Shown piece after piece: positions 10,938 to 21,891 of a stretch of DNA of 64,000 nt (its first letter is position 1; every line of letters begins with the position of its first letter). The translations under genes and the position numbers were made by a program. This DNA comes from Simmondsia chinensis (Eukaryota; Streptophyta; Magnoliopsida; Caryophyllales; Simmondsiaceae). Where the stretch lies: assembly GCA_018398585.1 (NCBI GenBank), contig JAGTTD010000007.1, positions 37,786,911 through 37,850,910 on the forward strand. Reading direction: 5' to 3'. A model generated the notes under the pieces. It did not search any database, had not been told where the DNA came from, and saw nothing but the letters and a program-made list of their open reading frames with translations.

Positions 10938-10974
10938 TGGTCTGCAGGATGGAGCATATGACCTAGTAGCAAGA

Positions 10975-10985
10975 AATTATTATTA

Positions 10986-11041
<56 letters not shown>
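10975..11041. repeat. (ATT)n microsatellite
   Basis: About 20 near-perfect ATT units. Confidence 0.9.
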
Positions 11042-11042
<1 letters not shown>

Positions 11043-11431
11043 GGGTTATTTACGTAGAAGGTCCATATACTTTATTCATTATGTCAATTTGATCTTTATA
11101 CTTTTAATTATATTAATTTAGTCCCTGGCTAATTTAAAATGTGTCAATTTAATCATTCAGTCAAATTTAAGTTACATTAATGACTTAAATTTGAACGAAA
11201 AATTATGTTAGATGTAAGTAACTTATATTATAAATTCATTTATTTACTCAATTTAACATAATTTGTGGCTGAACCATTAAAAGTTTTACTAAAAATTTAA
11301 CATAAATTTTCTCTAAGGACTAAATTAACACATTTTAAATTGTATGGGAACTAAATTAACACAATTAAAAATATAAGAACTAAATTGACATAATGAATAA
11401 AATATAAAAATATTTGGCATAAATAATTCTA
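11042..11431. mobile_element. MITE family B, ~390 bp, long terminal inverted repeats
   Basis: The left arm 'agggttatttacgtagaagg...cattatgtcaatttgatc' is inverted at the right end '...aaattgacataatgaataaa ... ggcataaataattct'. A second copy lies at 21892-22279 and a half copy at 30880-30992. Non-coding foldback element. Confidence 0.75.
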
Positions 11432-11820
11432 ACAATTATTATTATTAGTATTTTCTAATATGTGCTTTAATTCCTCATTTAATACTGTTCTTTTTGTTCA
11501 TGAATCAAGCAATTATTATAAAGTTTTGATCTGTAATTAATGTAATTGTAATGTGATTGAATGATATTACATATAATTTAATAAAATTATGAAATATTAT
11601 TTACAATTAGTTCCACTAATAGACACAGATTTAAAAAATCCTTCTTATTATTATAATAATTAATTAATTAAATAAAATAATTAAATCGGAATTGTTTATG
11701 CATCCCAAGTATATTTGAAGGAGGGTTAAGTAAATCCCTCAACGTGCACGCACACCCTTTATCCCCCCTTTTCCTGTCCTCAACTACCAAAGTCAAAACT
11801 CATTATTTTTATTTTTTTTT

Positions 11821-12358
11821 GGGTTATTAACGTTTTAGTACCCGATATTTTTAAAAATAATAAAAAGGATCATAACTTTTTTGAATTATTAAAAAAGCTC
11901 CTATGTTTTTTCATATTAATAAAAAGGCCCCTAAGTTTTTGTCGCATTAATAAAAAGTCTTCTCTCTGACATGATGATGTCATTTTTAGTTGACAAAGCT
12001 GATGTGATAGCGGCGTTTTAATTAATACTATAGCAAAATGATAAAAATACCCTTTAATAACCACATCTTATAACAAATTAAGCGAAAATAAATACCTTCT
12101 ATATAACATAACATCTCGAATTTTATGCTTATAAAGTAATAATAAGGGAGTTAAAGCATACTTTAGGCCATTTTATTATAACATTGATAAAAAGCAATTA
12201 CCACGTTAGCTCTGTCGATAAAAAATAACGCCATCACCCTTGAGAGGGGCCTTTTTATTCATACGACAAAACCTTAGGGGCCTTCTTAATAATTCAAAAG
12301 GGTTATGATCATTTTTATCATTTAAAAAAAAGTTGGAGTACTATAATGTAAATAACCC
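11821..12358. mobile_element. MITE family A, ~540 bp foldback element
   Basis: The arms are inverted over more than 100 bp: left 'gggttattaacgttttagta ... ggatcataacttttttgaa', right 'ttcaaaagggttatgatc ... gtactataatgtaaataacc'. Inner parts ('tgatgatgtcatttttagt' and 'taacgccatcacc') also pair. Related copies are at 19599-20462, 37381-37915 and 63942-64000. No coding capacity. Confidence 0.8.
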
Positions 12359-12735
12359 CCTTTTTTTGACAAAATTTTTTTTTGGGAAACGAGCGACTAG
12401 GTTGCCCCAACCAACCTCGACCCATAAAAAGATCCACAATCCCCATGATGAGCATGTAAGTTATGAGTATATTCTCAGTAAGAACCAAACTTCTGACCCC
12501 CGGACGATGACCACATGGGTAGAAGACGCCACCAATTGACACGCTTTTGTACTTATAATTAATTAGACCACTTGCATGTTCATAATGCATACAATTATCA
12601 TACATATAACTACAATAACAATGGGTATCATAATTTGCATTTGCATTATTATATGGTTTGTCAACAACTTATTGTATTTTTTGACTTGGTTTTATCTCAA
12701 CTTTATGAATGTCAAAAGTTCGTTAAATATTTTAT

Positions 12736-12883
12736 TTTCTCTTTTTCGATAATTACCGACAAAGTTGTGGTACAAAGTAAGCCACTCGACTAAATGAGAC
12801 TTGAGACCACCCATTAGAGAAACGGGCCACAAAAGACAACAAAAAAGCTGGAAGACAAACCAAAACAGGCGAAACACGAGTCA
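12736..12883 (-). mobile_element. L1 LINE tail, extreme 5' truncation
   Basis: Minus-strand insertion beginning with the reverse complement of an L1 3' end ('ctttttcgataatta'). It is flanked by AAATATTTTAT at 12725-12735 and 12884-12894. Only ~148 bp of the LINE were copied. Confidence 0.7.
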
Positions 12884-12894
12884 AAATATTTTAT

Positions 12895-13570
12895 AGAAAG
12901 TTAGTTTTGCTAATATCGGTTTACCTTTAATCTGTATATTTTTGTTTTTTCTTTGAAAAGATATCATCATCTCTTACGTAGAAGGAAATACTTTTCCTAA
13001 TATAATGCGTATAATTGTATTATTAGTTCTGTTCCATTTTTCATATGTACATCGGATTTAGCAGGAAGATAAATGTCAGTCACACCATAATTGTATGATC
13101 GTAGAAGAACCTTCTTATTGTTAAATCGTAAGGCCATGTAAGTTCAAGAAAAGAGAAAGCAGGAATATTTCACGAGTGCACGACCATATAGACTAGCTAA
13201 TCTTGCAAACTGTGTGTATGCACAAAATGAATATTTCTAGTATTTCATTGGATAAATGGGTACAATTCTCTATGCACGCATATCAATTACAAGAATACTA
13301 ACGGTTCTCTAATTCAATTTTCTTGAACTTTGCTCCGAGAATCACCAAAGGCGAACTGAGTTACTTAAAAAATAGGGCCCATCGCTTGATCTTTAATTTG
13401 TAGAGAGACTTATAGTTTGAGAATTGGTTGAGAAAAGCATTCTAAAATCATAAAGGCTTTTCGAGTAATTTTTCGATGTCCTATGAGCTCAACCCTGGAC
13501 ATTTCTAGGACCGAGTTTGATATAGACCCAAAACCTAAATGGACTTTACTTAGATTGATGTTCATTTCAA
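12895..13570. other. Intergenic, nothing recognised
   Basis: Moderately AT-rich sequence with no convincing frame or repeat. Confidence 0.45.
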
Positions 13571-14221
13571 ACTTCCCTTGTTTAGTAATTGGGTAAAGAA
13601 AGGGGGGGTAAGGTAATATCCTACCCTTATTTGGACACATCAAATTAAAAAGGATAAGGGTAAAAAGAAGTAAATGAGTTACCCCCTTTTCGACAATTGG
13701 GTAAAGGGGTACGGATAAAGAAAGTTATAGTTAAAATAAGGGCAAAATTATCCAACTGTTTTAAGATTTGTCTTACCCTCATTTACCTCCCAATTTGAGG
13801 GTTAAACAAAATGGGGCTAAAAGGGGGTAAAGACGGGTAAATGTTTACCCTCCATTACCCCCCTTTACCCCTTTTACTAAATTGCTAAACAAGAGTTCAT
13901 TTACCAGGCATTAAGGCACCGGATCCCATTAAAGCTCCAAAGTTAAGCGTGCGCGAGAGTAGTATCAAGATGGGTGACCTCCTGGGAAGTCCGCATGTTG
14001 CCAACCTTATAAGTTTGGAGGTTATCGGAAACAGCCTCTCGGCAGAGTTACACCCTGAAAGAGTAAGGTTGCATACATCCACACCTCCCAAACCCCGCTT
14101 ATGCAGGAGTCCTTAAGGCAATGGATTTGTTGTTGTTGTTTCCAAACAAGGGCAATGATTTATCCCCCATTATTCTTACCCTTTTACCTTCCATTACCCT
14201 ATTATCAAATAGGGGGTTAGT
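13571..14221. mobile_element. MITE with G/C-strand-biased ends, hosting a SINE
   Basis: The left end 'tcccttgtttagtaattggg' is inverted at the right end 'ccctattatcaaataggggg'. The interior repeats 'gggtaaa' and 'tttaccc' words on alternating strands. The SINE at 13894-14143 interrupts it. Confidence 0.55.
13894..14143 (+). mobile_element. 5S-headed SINE, subfamily A, plus orientation
   Basis: The element reads in sense on the plus strand. The 5S-like head is 13894-14001: 'caccggatcccatta', then 'aagttaagcgtgcgcgagag', then 'gatgggtgacctcctggga'. The linker 'gttgccaaccttataa' comes next, then the body 'ggaaacagcctctcggcag' and 'aaggttgcatacatcc', and the tail ends in (TTG)n at 14127-14140. 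AAACAAG at 13887-13893 and 14144-14150 forms a short target duplication. The box A, intermediate and box C regions of the 5S internal promoter are recognisable. Box A has lost a few bases relative to the other copies. Confidence 0.9.
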
Positions 14222-14343
14222 CTAAGCAAAAATCAAATTGAGTCTAATTAACTCTTTTAACTTTTAATCAGCTCAATTTCTTCATAGATGCCTTAAAACA
14301 CATACGTAAGGCAAATTTTATATGTCAGACATTGTGTATTATA

Positions 14344-14384
14344 CAAGAACAAACAACAACAGTCCCAGTGATACAGAGGCTCCT
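14344..14384 (-). mobile_element. Tail-only SINE insertion (41 bp)
   Basis: Only the last ~41 bp of the SINE ('caaacaacaacagtcccagtg ...', minus orientation) were inserted. The flanks ACATTGTGTATTATA at 14329-14343 and 14385-14399 are a perfect 15-bp target duplication. Confidence 0.88.
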
Positions 14385-14399
14385 ACATTGTGTATTATA

Positions 14400-15317
14400 T
14401 CGTTCCTTAATCAACATTGTACCAGTCATCACATAGGTTTTGCAATTTTTACAATGATACTGTACAGATTTCGGGTGAAGTTTCCCGACTAGCGGAGCTT
14501 AGTAGCTAAAGATAAACTAAAGGAATAGTTTTCGTGTGAACAACATTCGTTGCCGAACCTCCTTGCCTACCAACCTTTAACTTCTTTTTCTAGCCCCTCT
14601 ACACTTACTAACGCCTACTTCTCTTTGATTGCTCGATATATTCCGTGAATCTATCTGTTCTTTTTTAAAAGAAAAGTATAACATACTCCATTAGAGCTTT
14701 AGGAATTGATACAGTGATAAAACTACCCACCTTTCAAGTTATAGACACCAGTTTTTGAAGCTCATATCCAATCCAAAAAAAACTCACACTAGTGCGTTCG
14801 ATAAATCATAGTATAAAATCAATAATAAATGATCACCTGCCAACTTAAACTTTTGAAAAAATTAGTTCGTTCATAGTAAAAGTAAAGAAAATTATGCATT
14901 ACATTTAAAAAAAAAAAATACTACCTTTACATAAAATCAACACACCCATATCAGAATCAAAGCCTTGCCCTCTTCTTTTTTTAATTCCCCCCCCCCCCTC
15001 TCTAATATACACACTATTTGTTAGTCTCACAGAGTACTTCACCATCTTTGTTTAAAACCCTCGATGGAGTACACACATTAATAATTGAGTAATGCTACAC
15101 GATACGAGAAGAGAGAGCACAAAAATGTCTTGACTAGAGCATAGTTTGTCGTTAACGACAAACTAGTTTCTAAGCATTTGTTTCTCCCGACACTTTCATA
15201 GCTTTTTTTCTCGTGACATGCAGCATTTTTGTTAATAATTCCCATCACAATTTCTTCCCCAAAAACGCCAAAAAAAAAAAAAAAAAAAATTAAAAACAGG
15301 AAAAAGGGGTGAATTTG
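14400..15317. other. Intergenic sequence downstream of the DUF1005 gene
   Basis: Contains a C10 run near 14988, an A19 run at about 15271 and a solo TRIM LTR at 14805-14872. The DUF1005 3' UTR and polyadenylation site should lie at the right edge, but no sharp signal can be called. Confidence 0.4.
14805..14872 (+). mobile_element. Decayed solo LTR of the ~70-bp TRIM
   Basis: 'agtataaaatcaataataaa' and 'caacttaaacttttgaaaa' match the LTR consensus 'gagtataaaaccaat...cagcttaaacttttgg' seen at 59975-60046. Confidence 0.45.
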
Positions 15318-18300
15318 TCAGCAAGCCAAGTCATGGCAGAGCTCCTTTCTTAGCTTCTGTGAGAACAATCTGCAAGCGTCCATGCTCAGATCAATGGCTG
15401 CAGCTAACGCCACGTAAGCAGCTGCGTCCTCCGAGCAAGTGACATGCTGCACGCTCACCTCTACCGTCGGCTTGCTGCACTTGCCCTCTCCTTCCACACG
15501 CGCTGACATCACGAATCCTCTGTACGCGCTGTACGGCCAAAGGGTGTATCCGTAGTCGCCACTGCCCCTCGGGCTGCACGCAGGGGATCGCAACAACCCG
15601 CTTCCCGCACCAGTGGTGGCTGCATTGCCTGCAGCAAGGTCTATTGAGAACTTGCCCCCTCTGGCAGTGCTGATGGTGGACTCGGCAAGGACGACACCAG
15701 CAGCTGCAGCGCTGTCAGGGATGAGCTCGAAGCGGTAGCCTAAGCCATCGGTGGCGCCTCCACGTTCACGCCAGGCCTCAAGGCGTCCCCAGGGCTTCCA
15801 GGTGCCATCGCTAGGGCGGAGGATGAGCCAGGAGCCAGGGTTAGAGCGGCAGACGCGATCGGACCCTGGAGAGGCGACGAAGGGGGTGACCATAGAGGCT
15901 GCTGCGACAGGGGAGCCGGAGAGGTCGTGGACGGTGATGGACCAGCCCTTGCGTTCCTTTCCTGGTCTCTCTCTTTCACTTCCGAATGAACTTAGCCATC
16001 CTCTTCCGCTTCCTTGCTCCGATTGCACGGATCTGTGAATTTTCACACACATCCTCAGTTCGGTTTAAAAATTAGCTAGTAAAACTGAACAAAGCTGGAA
16101 ACGAGCAGAGCGAGTAAACTTACTAGTTTTTTACTTATTTGGTTACTGCTTTCCTTCGTAAAGCAACTAAAGTTTTCCCTCAATCTTTGCTAGTTTTGTG
16201 TTTTTCCCAATTTTTCTCACTTTTTCCCATATATTTTGGCGGAAAAACTGCAATTATTTTTGCCTAGTTGTCTAGTCTCGGATTTATAAATATTTTTTTC
16301 TTTTTTTCTTTTTATAAGGCTGGAGATCCTTCAAAAACAACCCCTGTTTTGAGTTGCATCCTATAAGGATAAGACTGTTCACATTTCACCCTCCCTATAC
16401 CCTACCTTGGCATGAGCCCTTTGCAGGCACTGGGTTTCTTGTTTTTTTGTTAAGCAATGACAACTAATTTTTAAGTTTACAATTTTACGTACTTTTTCCT
16501 AATTTTACTCTTTACAAAAACTAAACCAACCCGAGGATAAAGGAGAAGATCAAGCAAAAGTAGAAGAATTTGGATCTTCTTCACTTTGAATTTGAAATTG
16601 TTCTTGTGCGAAATCAAACCTAAGAATCTACCTTAATAGTACTGGCATCAAGATTAGAGAATTTCAGATCAAGATTTCTAGCATTTCGAACTAGATTCTT
16701 CAAGAAAGTATAATTAAACAATTTCAGAGAATAATTTCTAGCATTTTGAACTAGATTCAGTAAGAAAGTAGGGTTTCTTGTTGAGGACTCCGAATATGAG
16801 TTATAAAAGTGAAGATATCAATTCATAAGCCTAGTAGATTACTCCACCTATTGTCAATTGGATTTAGGATGGAACCCCACTTAAGCTTACAAGTGCCAAT
16901 TCTGTAGGTCAAGCCCGGTGAAACTTAACATTTCTATGCCAAATTTCAACTTCAAAATTCAAAAATGTCTACATCTTAGTTTCTCGTACATGTAATTCAA
17001 CCAAATGATGAACAATTTCACTTTAGTGCTTCATACGCTTGAATTTCAAACTCAAAATGCAAGCAAAAAGGCTACGCTAAGAACTGTTCATCTAAAGCGC
17101 GGATGCATAAAGATGAACACACATAATCGAACAAAGCATACAGAATCTTCAATGGCGGAAGCAAAAAAAAATCTGTAAAAGGCAAGGTCAATTTCTATGC
17201 AGAATCTTTAACCAATTCTACTCTCACTTCAAATTTCAATGGAGTTAGCACTTCTCTCTTTCTAAGTTAATCAAATTAGAGCTCTATGTCTTTGTTTAAA
17301 TTAGTCTTTTATGTAAAATGGTTCATAATATTTTAGTTTACTACAAAATTCGTCCCCACATAGTGATAAAAATTAGGAAAAAAATTAATCGGATAATGAA
17401 CAGAGTTTATCTTAATTTTAAAAATTAGAGATTTACGAACATGAGGAACCAATTTTGTCACAATTATAAAACATTAAAGACCATTTTAAATTAAAAAAAA
17501 AAAAAAAGATGAAAGACTAATTTTATCATGATTAGAGAACATTAGGGACCATTTTAAAAGAAAAAAAACGAGAACTAATTTAAACAAACTAAAAACACAA
17601 AAAATTTGAACAAAAGAAAAAAAAATGAGCTAACTTTGCCATAACAACAAGAATAGACCCAGTACCCTAAGGGCTCTCGTATAAGCGGGGTCTGGGAGAG
17701 GTGGATGTACGTAACTACCGCTTCAGAGTGCAACACTGCTGGGAGGCTGTCTCCGAGGACCGCCAACCTTATAGGGTTGGCAATACAAGGACTTCCTAAG
17801 AGGTCACCTATCCTGTTACTACTCTCGGCCAAGCACGCTTAACTTCGGAGTTCTAATGGGATCCGGTTGCACTAGTAAATGAAAAAGAAAAACTCGTGCT
17901 ACTTTGAACAAACTAAAAAAACCCGAGCGATCAATTTGAACAAATGAAAAGACGGGAGACTAATTTAAACCGCATGAGTAAACAACTCCATCTCTCTCAA
18001 ATTGTAACCTACAAACGAAACTACCATACCAACACTCAGAAAGAATGAATTCAACGAGAGGGAAACTAACCTCGATCGCTGATTCCGATCACCACCGCCA
18101 TTCCGAAAGCTAAAATTACAAGTAAACACCGGCTGCCTTATACCCCCTTGTACCTGCACCACCTGCGGACTACACTCCGGCTCCCCATCAAACTCGAAAA
18201 CAAACCTTGGATCGAATTCCGCCTTCACATTCACATGAAACTCCGCCATTCCTCCTTTCTCCCCTTTCCCTACTCTAATCCATCCGTTCTGAAACACCAC

Positions 18301-18693
18301 AGCCTTTGATTTCACCTCTTTCAGATCCAACGGCACAGAAACGCGCCCTAGCAACCGCCCCGAGCTCACTCCACACGTCGCGCCGGTTCTTCCTGTGTAG
18401 ATCGCGATTTTCAACCGGAGGTTGCCGGTGAAGATAGATTTGGCGTCGAGACGGGTGAGATCGGCTTTGGAGAGGTGGAATGTGGCGGCGAAGTTAGGGT
18501 TTGAAGGAAAGTTTGAGGTTTCCGGTGGAATGTAAGGGACGGTGGCGGTTACCGATGGAAAGTGCTTGAGTTTGATCTTACAGAAGCACGGCGAGGAGGA
18601 TGGATGGATGACGTTGCGTGCCGGTTTCGCCGGTACTGGAATCTTCAGCGCGAGGTTGTTGACGGTTAAGCGAACGAACGGACAGGGATCCAT
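15318..18693 (-). CDS. DUF1005 family protein, two exons, complete
   Basis: Exon 1 is 18071-18693 (ATG at 18691-18693) and exon 2 is 15318-16032 (TGA at 15318-15320). The intron 16033-18070 has donor GTTAGT and acceptor ACAG. An AG|A codon is split across the junction, giving ...NQRSRSVQSEQ... The product is 445 aa, close to the usual family length of about 430. The N-terminus MDPCPFVRLTV and the blocks HPSSSPCFCKIKL, VPYIPPET, AATFHLSKADL, TCGVSSGRLLG and FDGEPECSPQV mark plant DUF1005. So do WLSSFGSERERPGKERKGWS, SWLILRPSDGTWKPWGRLEA, SPRGSGDYGY and DACRLFSQKLRKELC. No biochemical role is established for the family. The N-terminal half resembles a C2-like beta fold, by inference only. The intron contains a SINE, a solo LTR and a 5S-headed SINE; the coding frame is intact. 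Exon 2 is GC-richer than its surroundings. Confidence 0.96.
16315..16452 (+). mobile_element. Headless SINE in the DUF1005 intron
   Basis: 'ggagatccttcaaaaacaac' and 'aaggataagactgttcaca', then 'ggcatgagccctttgcaggc' and a T/G-rich tail. This is the SINE body, antisense to the gene. It is old and diverged. Confidence 0.65.
16779..16930 (+). mobile_element. Solo LTR of the ~200-bp family in the DUF1005 intron
   Basis: It starts TGTTGAGGACTCC and ends GAAACTTAACA, flanked by TTTCT at 16774-16778 and 16931-16935. The perfect 5-bp duplication and TG...CA ends define it. It is shorter (152 bp) than the related LTRs (~200 bp) because of an internal deletion. Confidence 0.8.
17641..17882 (-). mobile_element. 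5S-headed SINE, subfamily A, in the DUF1005 intron
   Basis: Minus orientation, the same sense as the host gene. Tail 'ataacaacaagaatagaccc', body 'gatgtacgtaactaccgctt' and 'gaggctgtctccgagga', linker 'ccaaccttatagggttggca'. The reverse-complemented 5S head follows: 'gaggtcacctatcctg', 'ccaagcacgcttaacttcgg', 'tctaatgggatccgg'. Imperfect flanks GCTAACTTTG (17629) and GCTACTTTGA (17898) may be the target duplication, in which case the element extends to about 17897. Confidence 0.9.
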
Positions 18694-18696
18694 CGA

Positions 18697-19215
18697 TCAA
18701 AACGGCGTCGTTTTGGATGGAAACGAGAATCAAATTGCTGTACGGTTACTCAGCATAATCAACGTGTTTGTTTCATCTTGTTCTTGTTCTTATTCGCTCG
18801 GAACGACGTCGTTTTAGGACGAATTCACTGGATTTGAGCGGTTACTCGCCGTAATCAATGCTTATGTTTCTTCTTTGTTCTTGTTATTTGATCAAAACGA
18901 CGGCGTTTTAGAAAAAATCTACTGGATTTATAGAAGAGCAGGTTAGCAAGGATGAATTATCAGGAATTACAACACGAGTTTGTGAGGTTACTCACCATAA
19001 TCAATGTGTATACTTCGTCTTCTTGTTGTTGTTCGCTGAAAACGACGTCGTTCTACACCAAAACAACTAAATCCGTGCAGTTACTCCTCATAATCAATGT
19101 GTATGCCTCTTCTTGTTCTCCTTCCTCGCTCAAAGTGACGTCGTGCTACACCAAATCAACTGGATTTGAGCGGTTACTCACCGCAATCAATGTGTAAGTT
19201 GTTGTTGTTGGTGTT
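18697..19215. repeat. Tandem array of ~96-bp units with ACGACGTCGT cores upstream of DUF1005
   Basis: Five related units lie directly upstream of the minus-strand start codon. Palindromic cores occur at about 18699-18714 (AAAACGGCGTCGTTTT), 18802-18815 (AACGACGTCGTTTT), 18894-18910, 19039-19053 and 19133-19146. Each is followed by a 'ggttactcaccgtaatcaat' block and a 'cttcttgttcttgtt' block. Spacing is ~95-100 bp, with one ~145-bp gap. GACGTC is the bZIP C-box core. The first core ends only a few bases from the ATG, so at least one unit lies in the 5' UTR. A regulatory role is inference; it could be a passive minisatellite. Confidence 0.75.
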
Positions 19216-19335
19216 GTTCAGAGATGGTGTGTCTAGAGCGGTTACTACAGAGAAGAGAAGAAGAGTGAATGAAGTGAGTTATGAAGTGGATAGGTTTGAG
19301 AGGGAGCTTGGTTGGAGTATTAATGGAAGTTACTT

Positions 19336-19374
19336 TTTCTCTCTCTCTCTCTAGACTGTGTTGGTTTCAGTTTT

Positions 19375-19405
<31 letters not shown>

Positions 19406-19560
19406 AAAGAGGAGGAAGAAGAAAAGAGCAGTTAGAGGAGAGAGAGAGGGAGAGAGAGGGTGGTGGGAGACAGCTGGAAACAGACTGTAAACAGAGTGCT
19501 ACTGAAAATGACGGCTTTTCCTTAGGCGGGGTCTCTCTCTCTCTCTCTCCTCTCTCTCTA
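19336..19560. repeat. CT/GA-rich blocks upstream of DUF1005
   Basis: (CT)n at about 19338-19355 and (GA)n at about 19374-19465, with a further (CT)n at 19527-19560. The opposing CT and GA blocks can pair. GA repeats are frequent in plant promoters as BBR/BPC binding sites, so this may be the DUF1005 promoter. Confidence 0.65.
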
Positions 19561-19598
19561 CTACCTGGCCCCCCATTTTCATTTTCTTCAATTAAATT

Positions 19599-20462
19599 AA
19601 GTATTATTTATATTTTAATACTTTAATTTTTTTTAAATAATAAAAGGAATTATGATCTTTTTAAACTATTAAAAAGATATCTGAACTTTTATTATATTAA
19701 TAAAAAAAATTTCTAAGTTTTTATCGCATTAATAAAAAATTTCATCTTCGATATAATAGTGTCATTTTTAATTGACAAAACTGACGTAATAACTTTAGTT
19801 TTATCAATACTACAATAAAATAGTAAAAGTACTTTATAATAACAACCAAACAACAACAATCTCAGTGCCTCAAGAACTCCCGCTTACATAGGGTCTGGAG
19901 GGTAGGATGTACGCAGTCTTACCATATCAAGGTGAGACCCTAACAAGAGGCTGTTTTCGAAAACCCCCAATCTGATAGATAGATGATCGTTTTGAAGAAC
20001 CTGTAAGGAAAACATATAAATTATAATATAGATATCATGCTAAGCGATTATGTATGTAAGCAAGTAAACAAATAAACGATGAAGCATATAAGCATATAAT
20101 CATATAATCAAATAAACATGTAAACATGTGAGCATGGGAGCATAGCAACAAGAGCCAAAGATAAAGCCAACAAGCAAGCATCTGTGGGAAAAATCTTCCA
20201 CGTAATATAATATATATCTCGAATTTTGTGTTTATAAAGTAAGAATAAAGGTGTTAAAGCGTACTTTATATTATTTTTGTAGCTTTAACAAAAAAAACAA
20301 TTGTCATGTCAGCTCTGTCAATAAAAAATGACATCGTCACGCTTGTGATGTGTTTTTATTGATATAACAAAAACTTAAGGGTCTTTTCAATAATTCAAAA
20401 ATAATAAGGTCATTTTTATTATTTTTAAAAATATCGGTGTAGTAAAATATAAATAACCCTTA
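19599..20462. mobile_element. MITE family A copy, interrupted by a SINE and a low-complexity patch
   Basis: The left arm 'attatttatattttaatact' and right arm 'agtaaaatataaataaccc' are inverted and match the element at 11821-12358 along their length. The centre is split at about 19845-20195 by a SINE (19849-19975) and by a low-complexity stretch of 'ataagcatataatcatataa' type words (20050-20150). Confidence 0.75.
19849..19975 (-). mobile_element. SINE body/tail without 5S head
   Basis: Tail 'caaccaaacaacaacaatc', then 'agtgcctcaagaactcccgc', 'gatgtacgcagtcttacca' and 'gaggctgttttcgaaaaccc'. It ends before the 5S-like head. It is nested in the MITE at 19599-20462. Confidence 0.78.
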
Positions 20463-20659
20463 AATTAAGAAATGAAAATTTAACATTTAAGTCAGGCTGC
20501 AATTGAAGTATGAAATTGGGGTTAAAATTGAAATTGGAGCCCATAATTTTAATGTTGTTAGAATTAAATTTACGATTCTACTGCCAATTTATTGGAATTA
20601 AATTTTAACTGAAACTCTTTCATTTCCTTGGGATATGGGTAAACAATTGCAATTACATA

Positions 20660-21150
20660 GTAACTTCACTAACCTAAAACCCAAAATAATCCCACTAGAT
20701 TGACCTAAAACCAAAACGACTCAAAATCTAAAAACTTAGACACAACCTAAAATTTAAACTGGATCGCGAAATCACCTAACTCGAATGACTTGAACTTGAA
20801 ATGACTGAAATCACTTTAGCTCAAAGTTCAAAGTAACTCAACTTGATTAACCCAAAAAATCGAGATGACTCGAATCCAAAAAATGAAACTACTCGATTTG
20901 ATTGTGATATAAACAAGATGAGCCAAAGTGGAATGACTCCACCAAATTGACCCAAAACTTAATACTACCCAAACCCAACATGACTTTATCCATCTCAAAC
21001 TCAAGCCAAATATGACTTGAAATTTGAAATGATACAACTCGCTTGTCCCAACACTAAGATGACTCGAGCTTAAAATGACCTAAATCAACTAACGAATCGA
21101 TTCTAGCCTGAATCCTAAAAAAATCTAAACCGATTAACAAAAAATCCAAG
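20660..21150. repeat. Degenerate short-period repeat ('aatgactcgaactcaaa'-like)
   Basis: Words such as 'aatgactcgaa', 'aatgacttgaact', 'aaatgacctaaatcaac' and 'gatgactcgagctt' recur at irregular 20-45 bp spacing for about 490 bp. No frame remains open on either strand, so it is not coding. Confidence 0.5.
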
Positions 21151-21891
21151 ATAACGTGAATACTAAATGACTTGTCTGTTGACATATGGTTCCTACATAT
21201 ATATTAACTATGCACGAGTTATAGAGCAAAGTGTCAAACTTAGACTGATATTAAACACATCACTTTATATTAGCAATCAGATAATGGCATTCTCGTAATT
21301 AAAAAAATGACTATAGGGTCAAATTATAGCAAAAATGGGTTTTGTATGTCCTAACCTAGAAATCCCGTTTTGCCCCTACTCGGGTTGCCCATTCCCGAGA
21401 ATTGCACTGCCTGGTATCACTACTATCCCCTGCCCGTACTTGCTTGCTTCCTCAGTAGAAGTATGGTATAACATTCTAACTCTTCTCTTCAAGACTTCGT
21501 TCTTAGAAGCTTAAGAATGAAAGCATTATAATTCATAATTTATCGTAAATAATCTTCCACATATTCTGGATAATATTTTGAATTTGTCAACGGATTCAAA
21601 ATTTTCATTTTACAATCTCGATAACAATCCTCTACACAGTATCTGAAAAGACAAAGATTATGGTCGTGCTGTGAAATTCATCACTGCCCTAAAGTCGTTT
21701 ATTCTGTCACACTGGTACGAGCAAACCAAATAACACTCTGACCCTTAGGATTAACACGAAGCTCGAAACATCCGTGTAGTCATGAGTTAGCGGACTAGAA
21801 CATGTCCAAATGTTGCAGTACAACCTCCTATAGAAATGTAATTCTTTCGCCAACCAAATGATATTTTAAAGTATACCAACACAGTATATAT

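Noticed and set aside
15751..16038. Plus-strand ORF opposite DUF1005 exon 2
   Set aside because: It is the antisense shadow of a strongly conserved exon and has no domain of its own.
18542..19197. Plus-strand ORFs across the DUF1005 start and promoter repeats
   Set aside because: They follow the tandem repeat units and the antisense of exon 1; the translations are repeat-derived.
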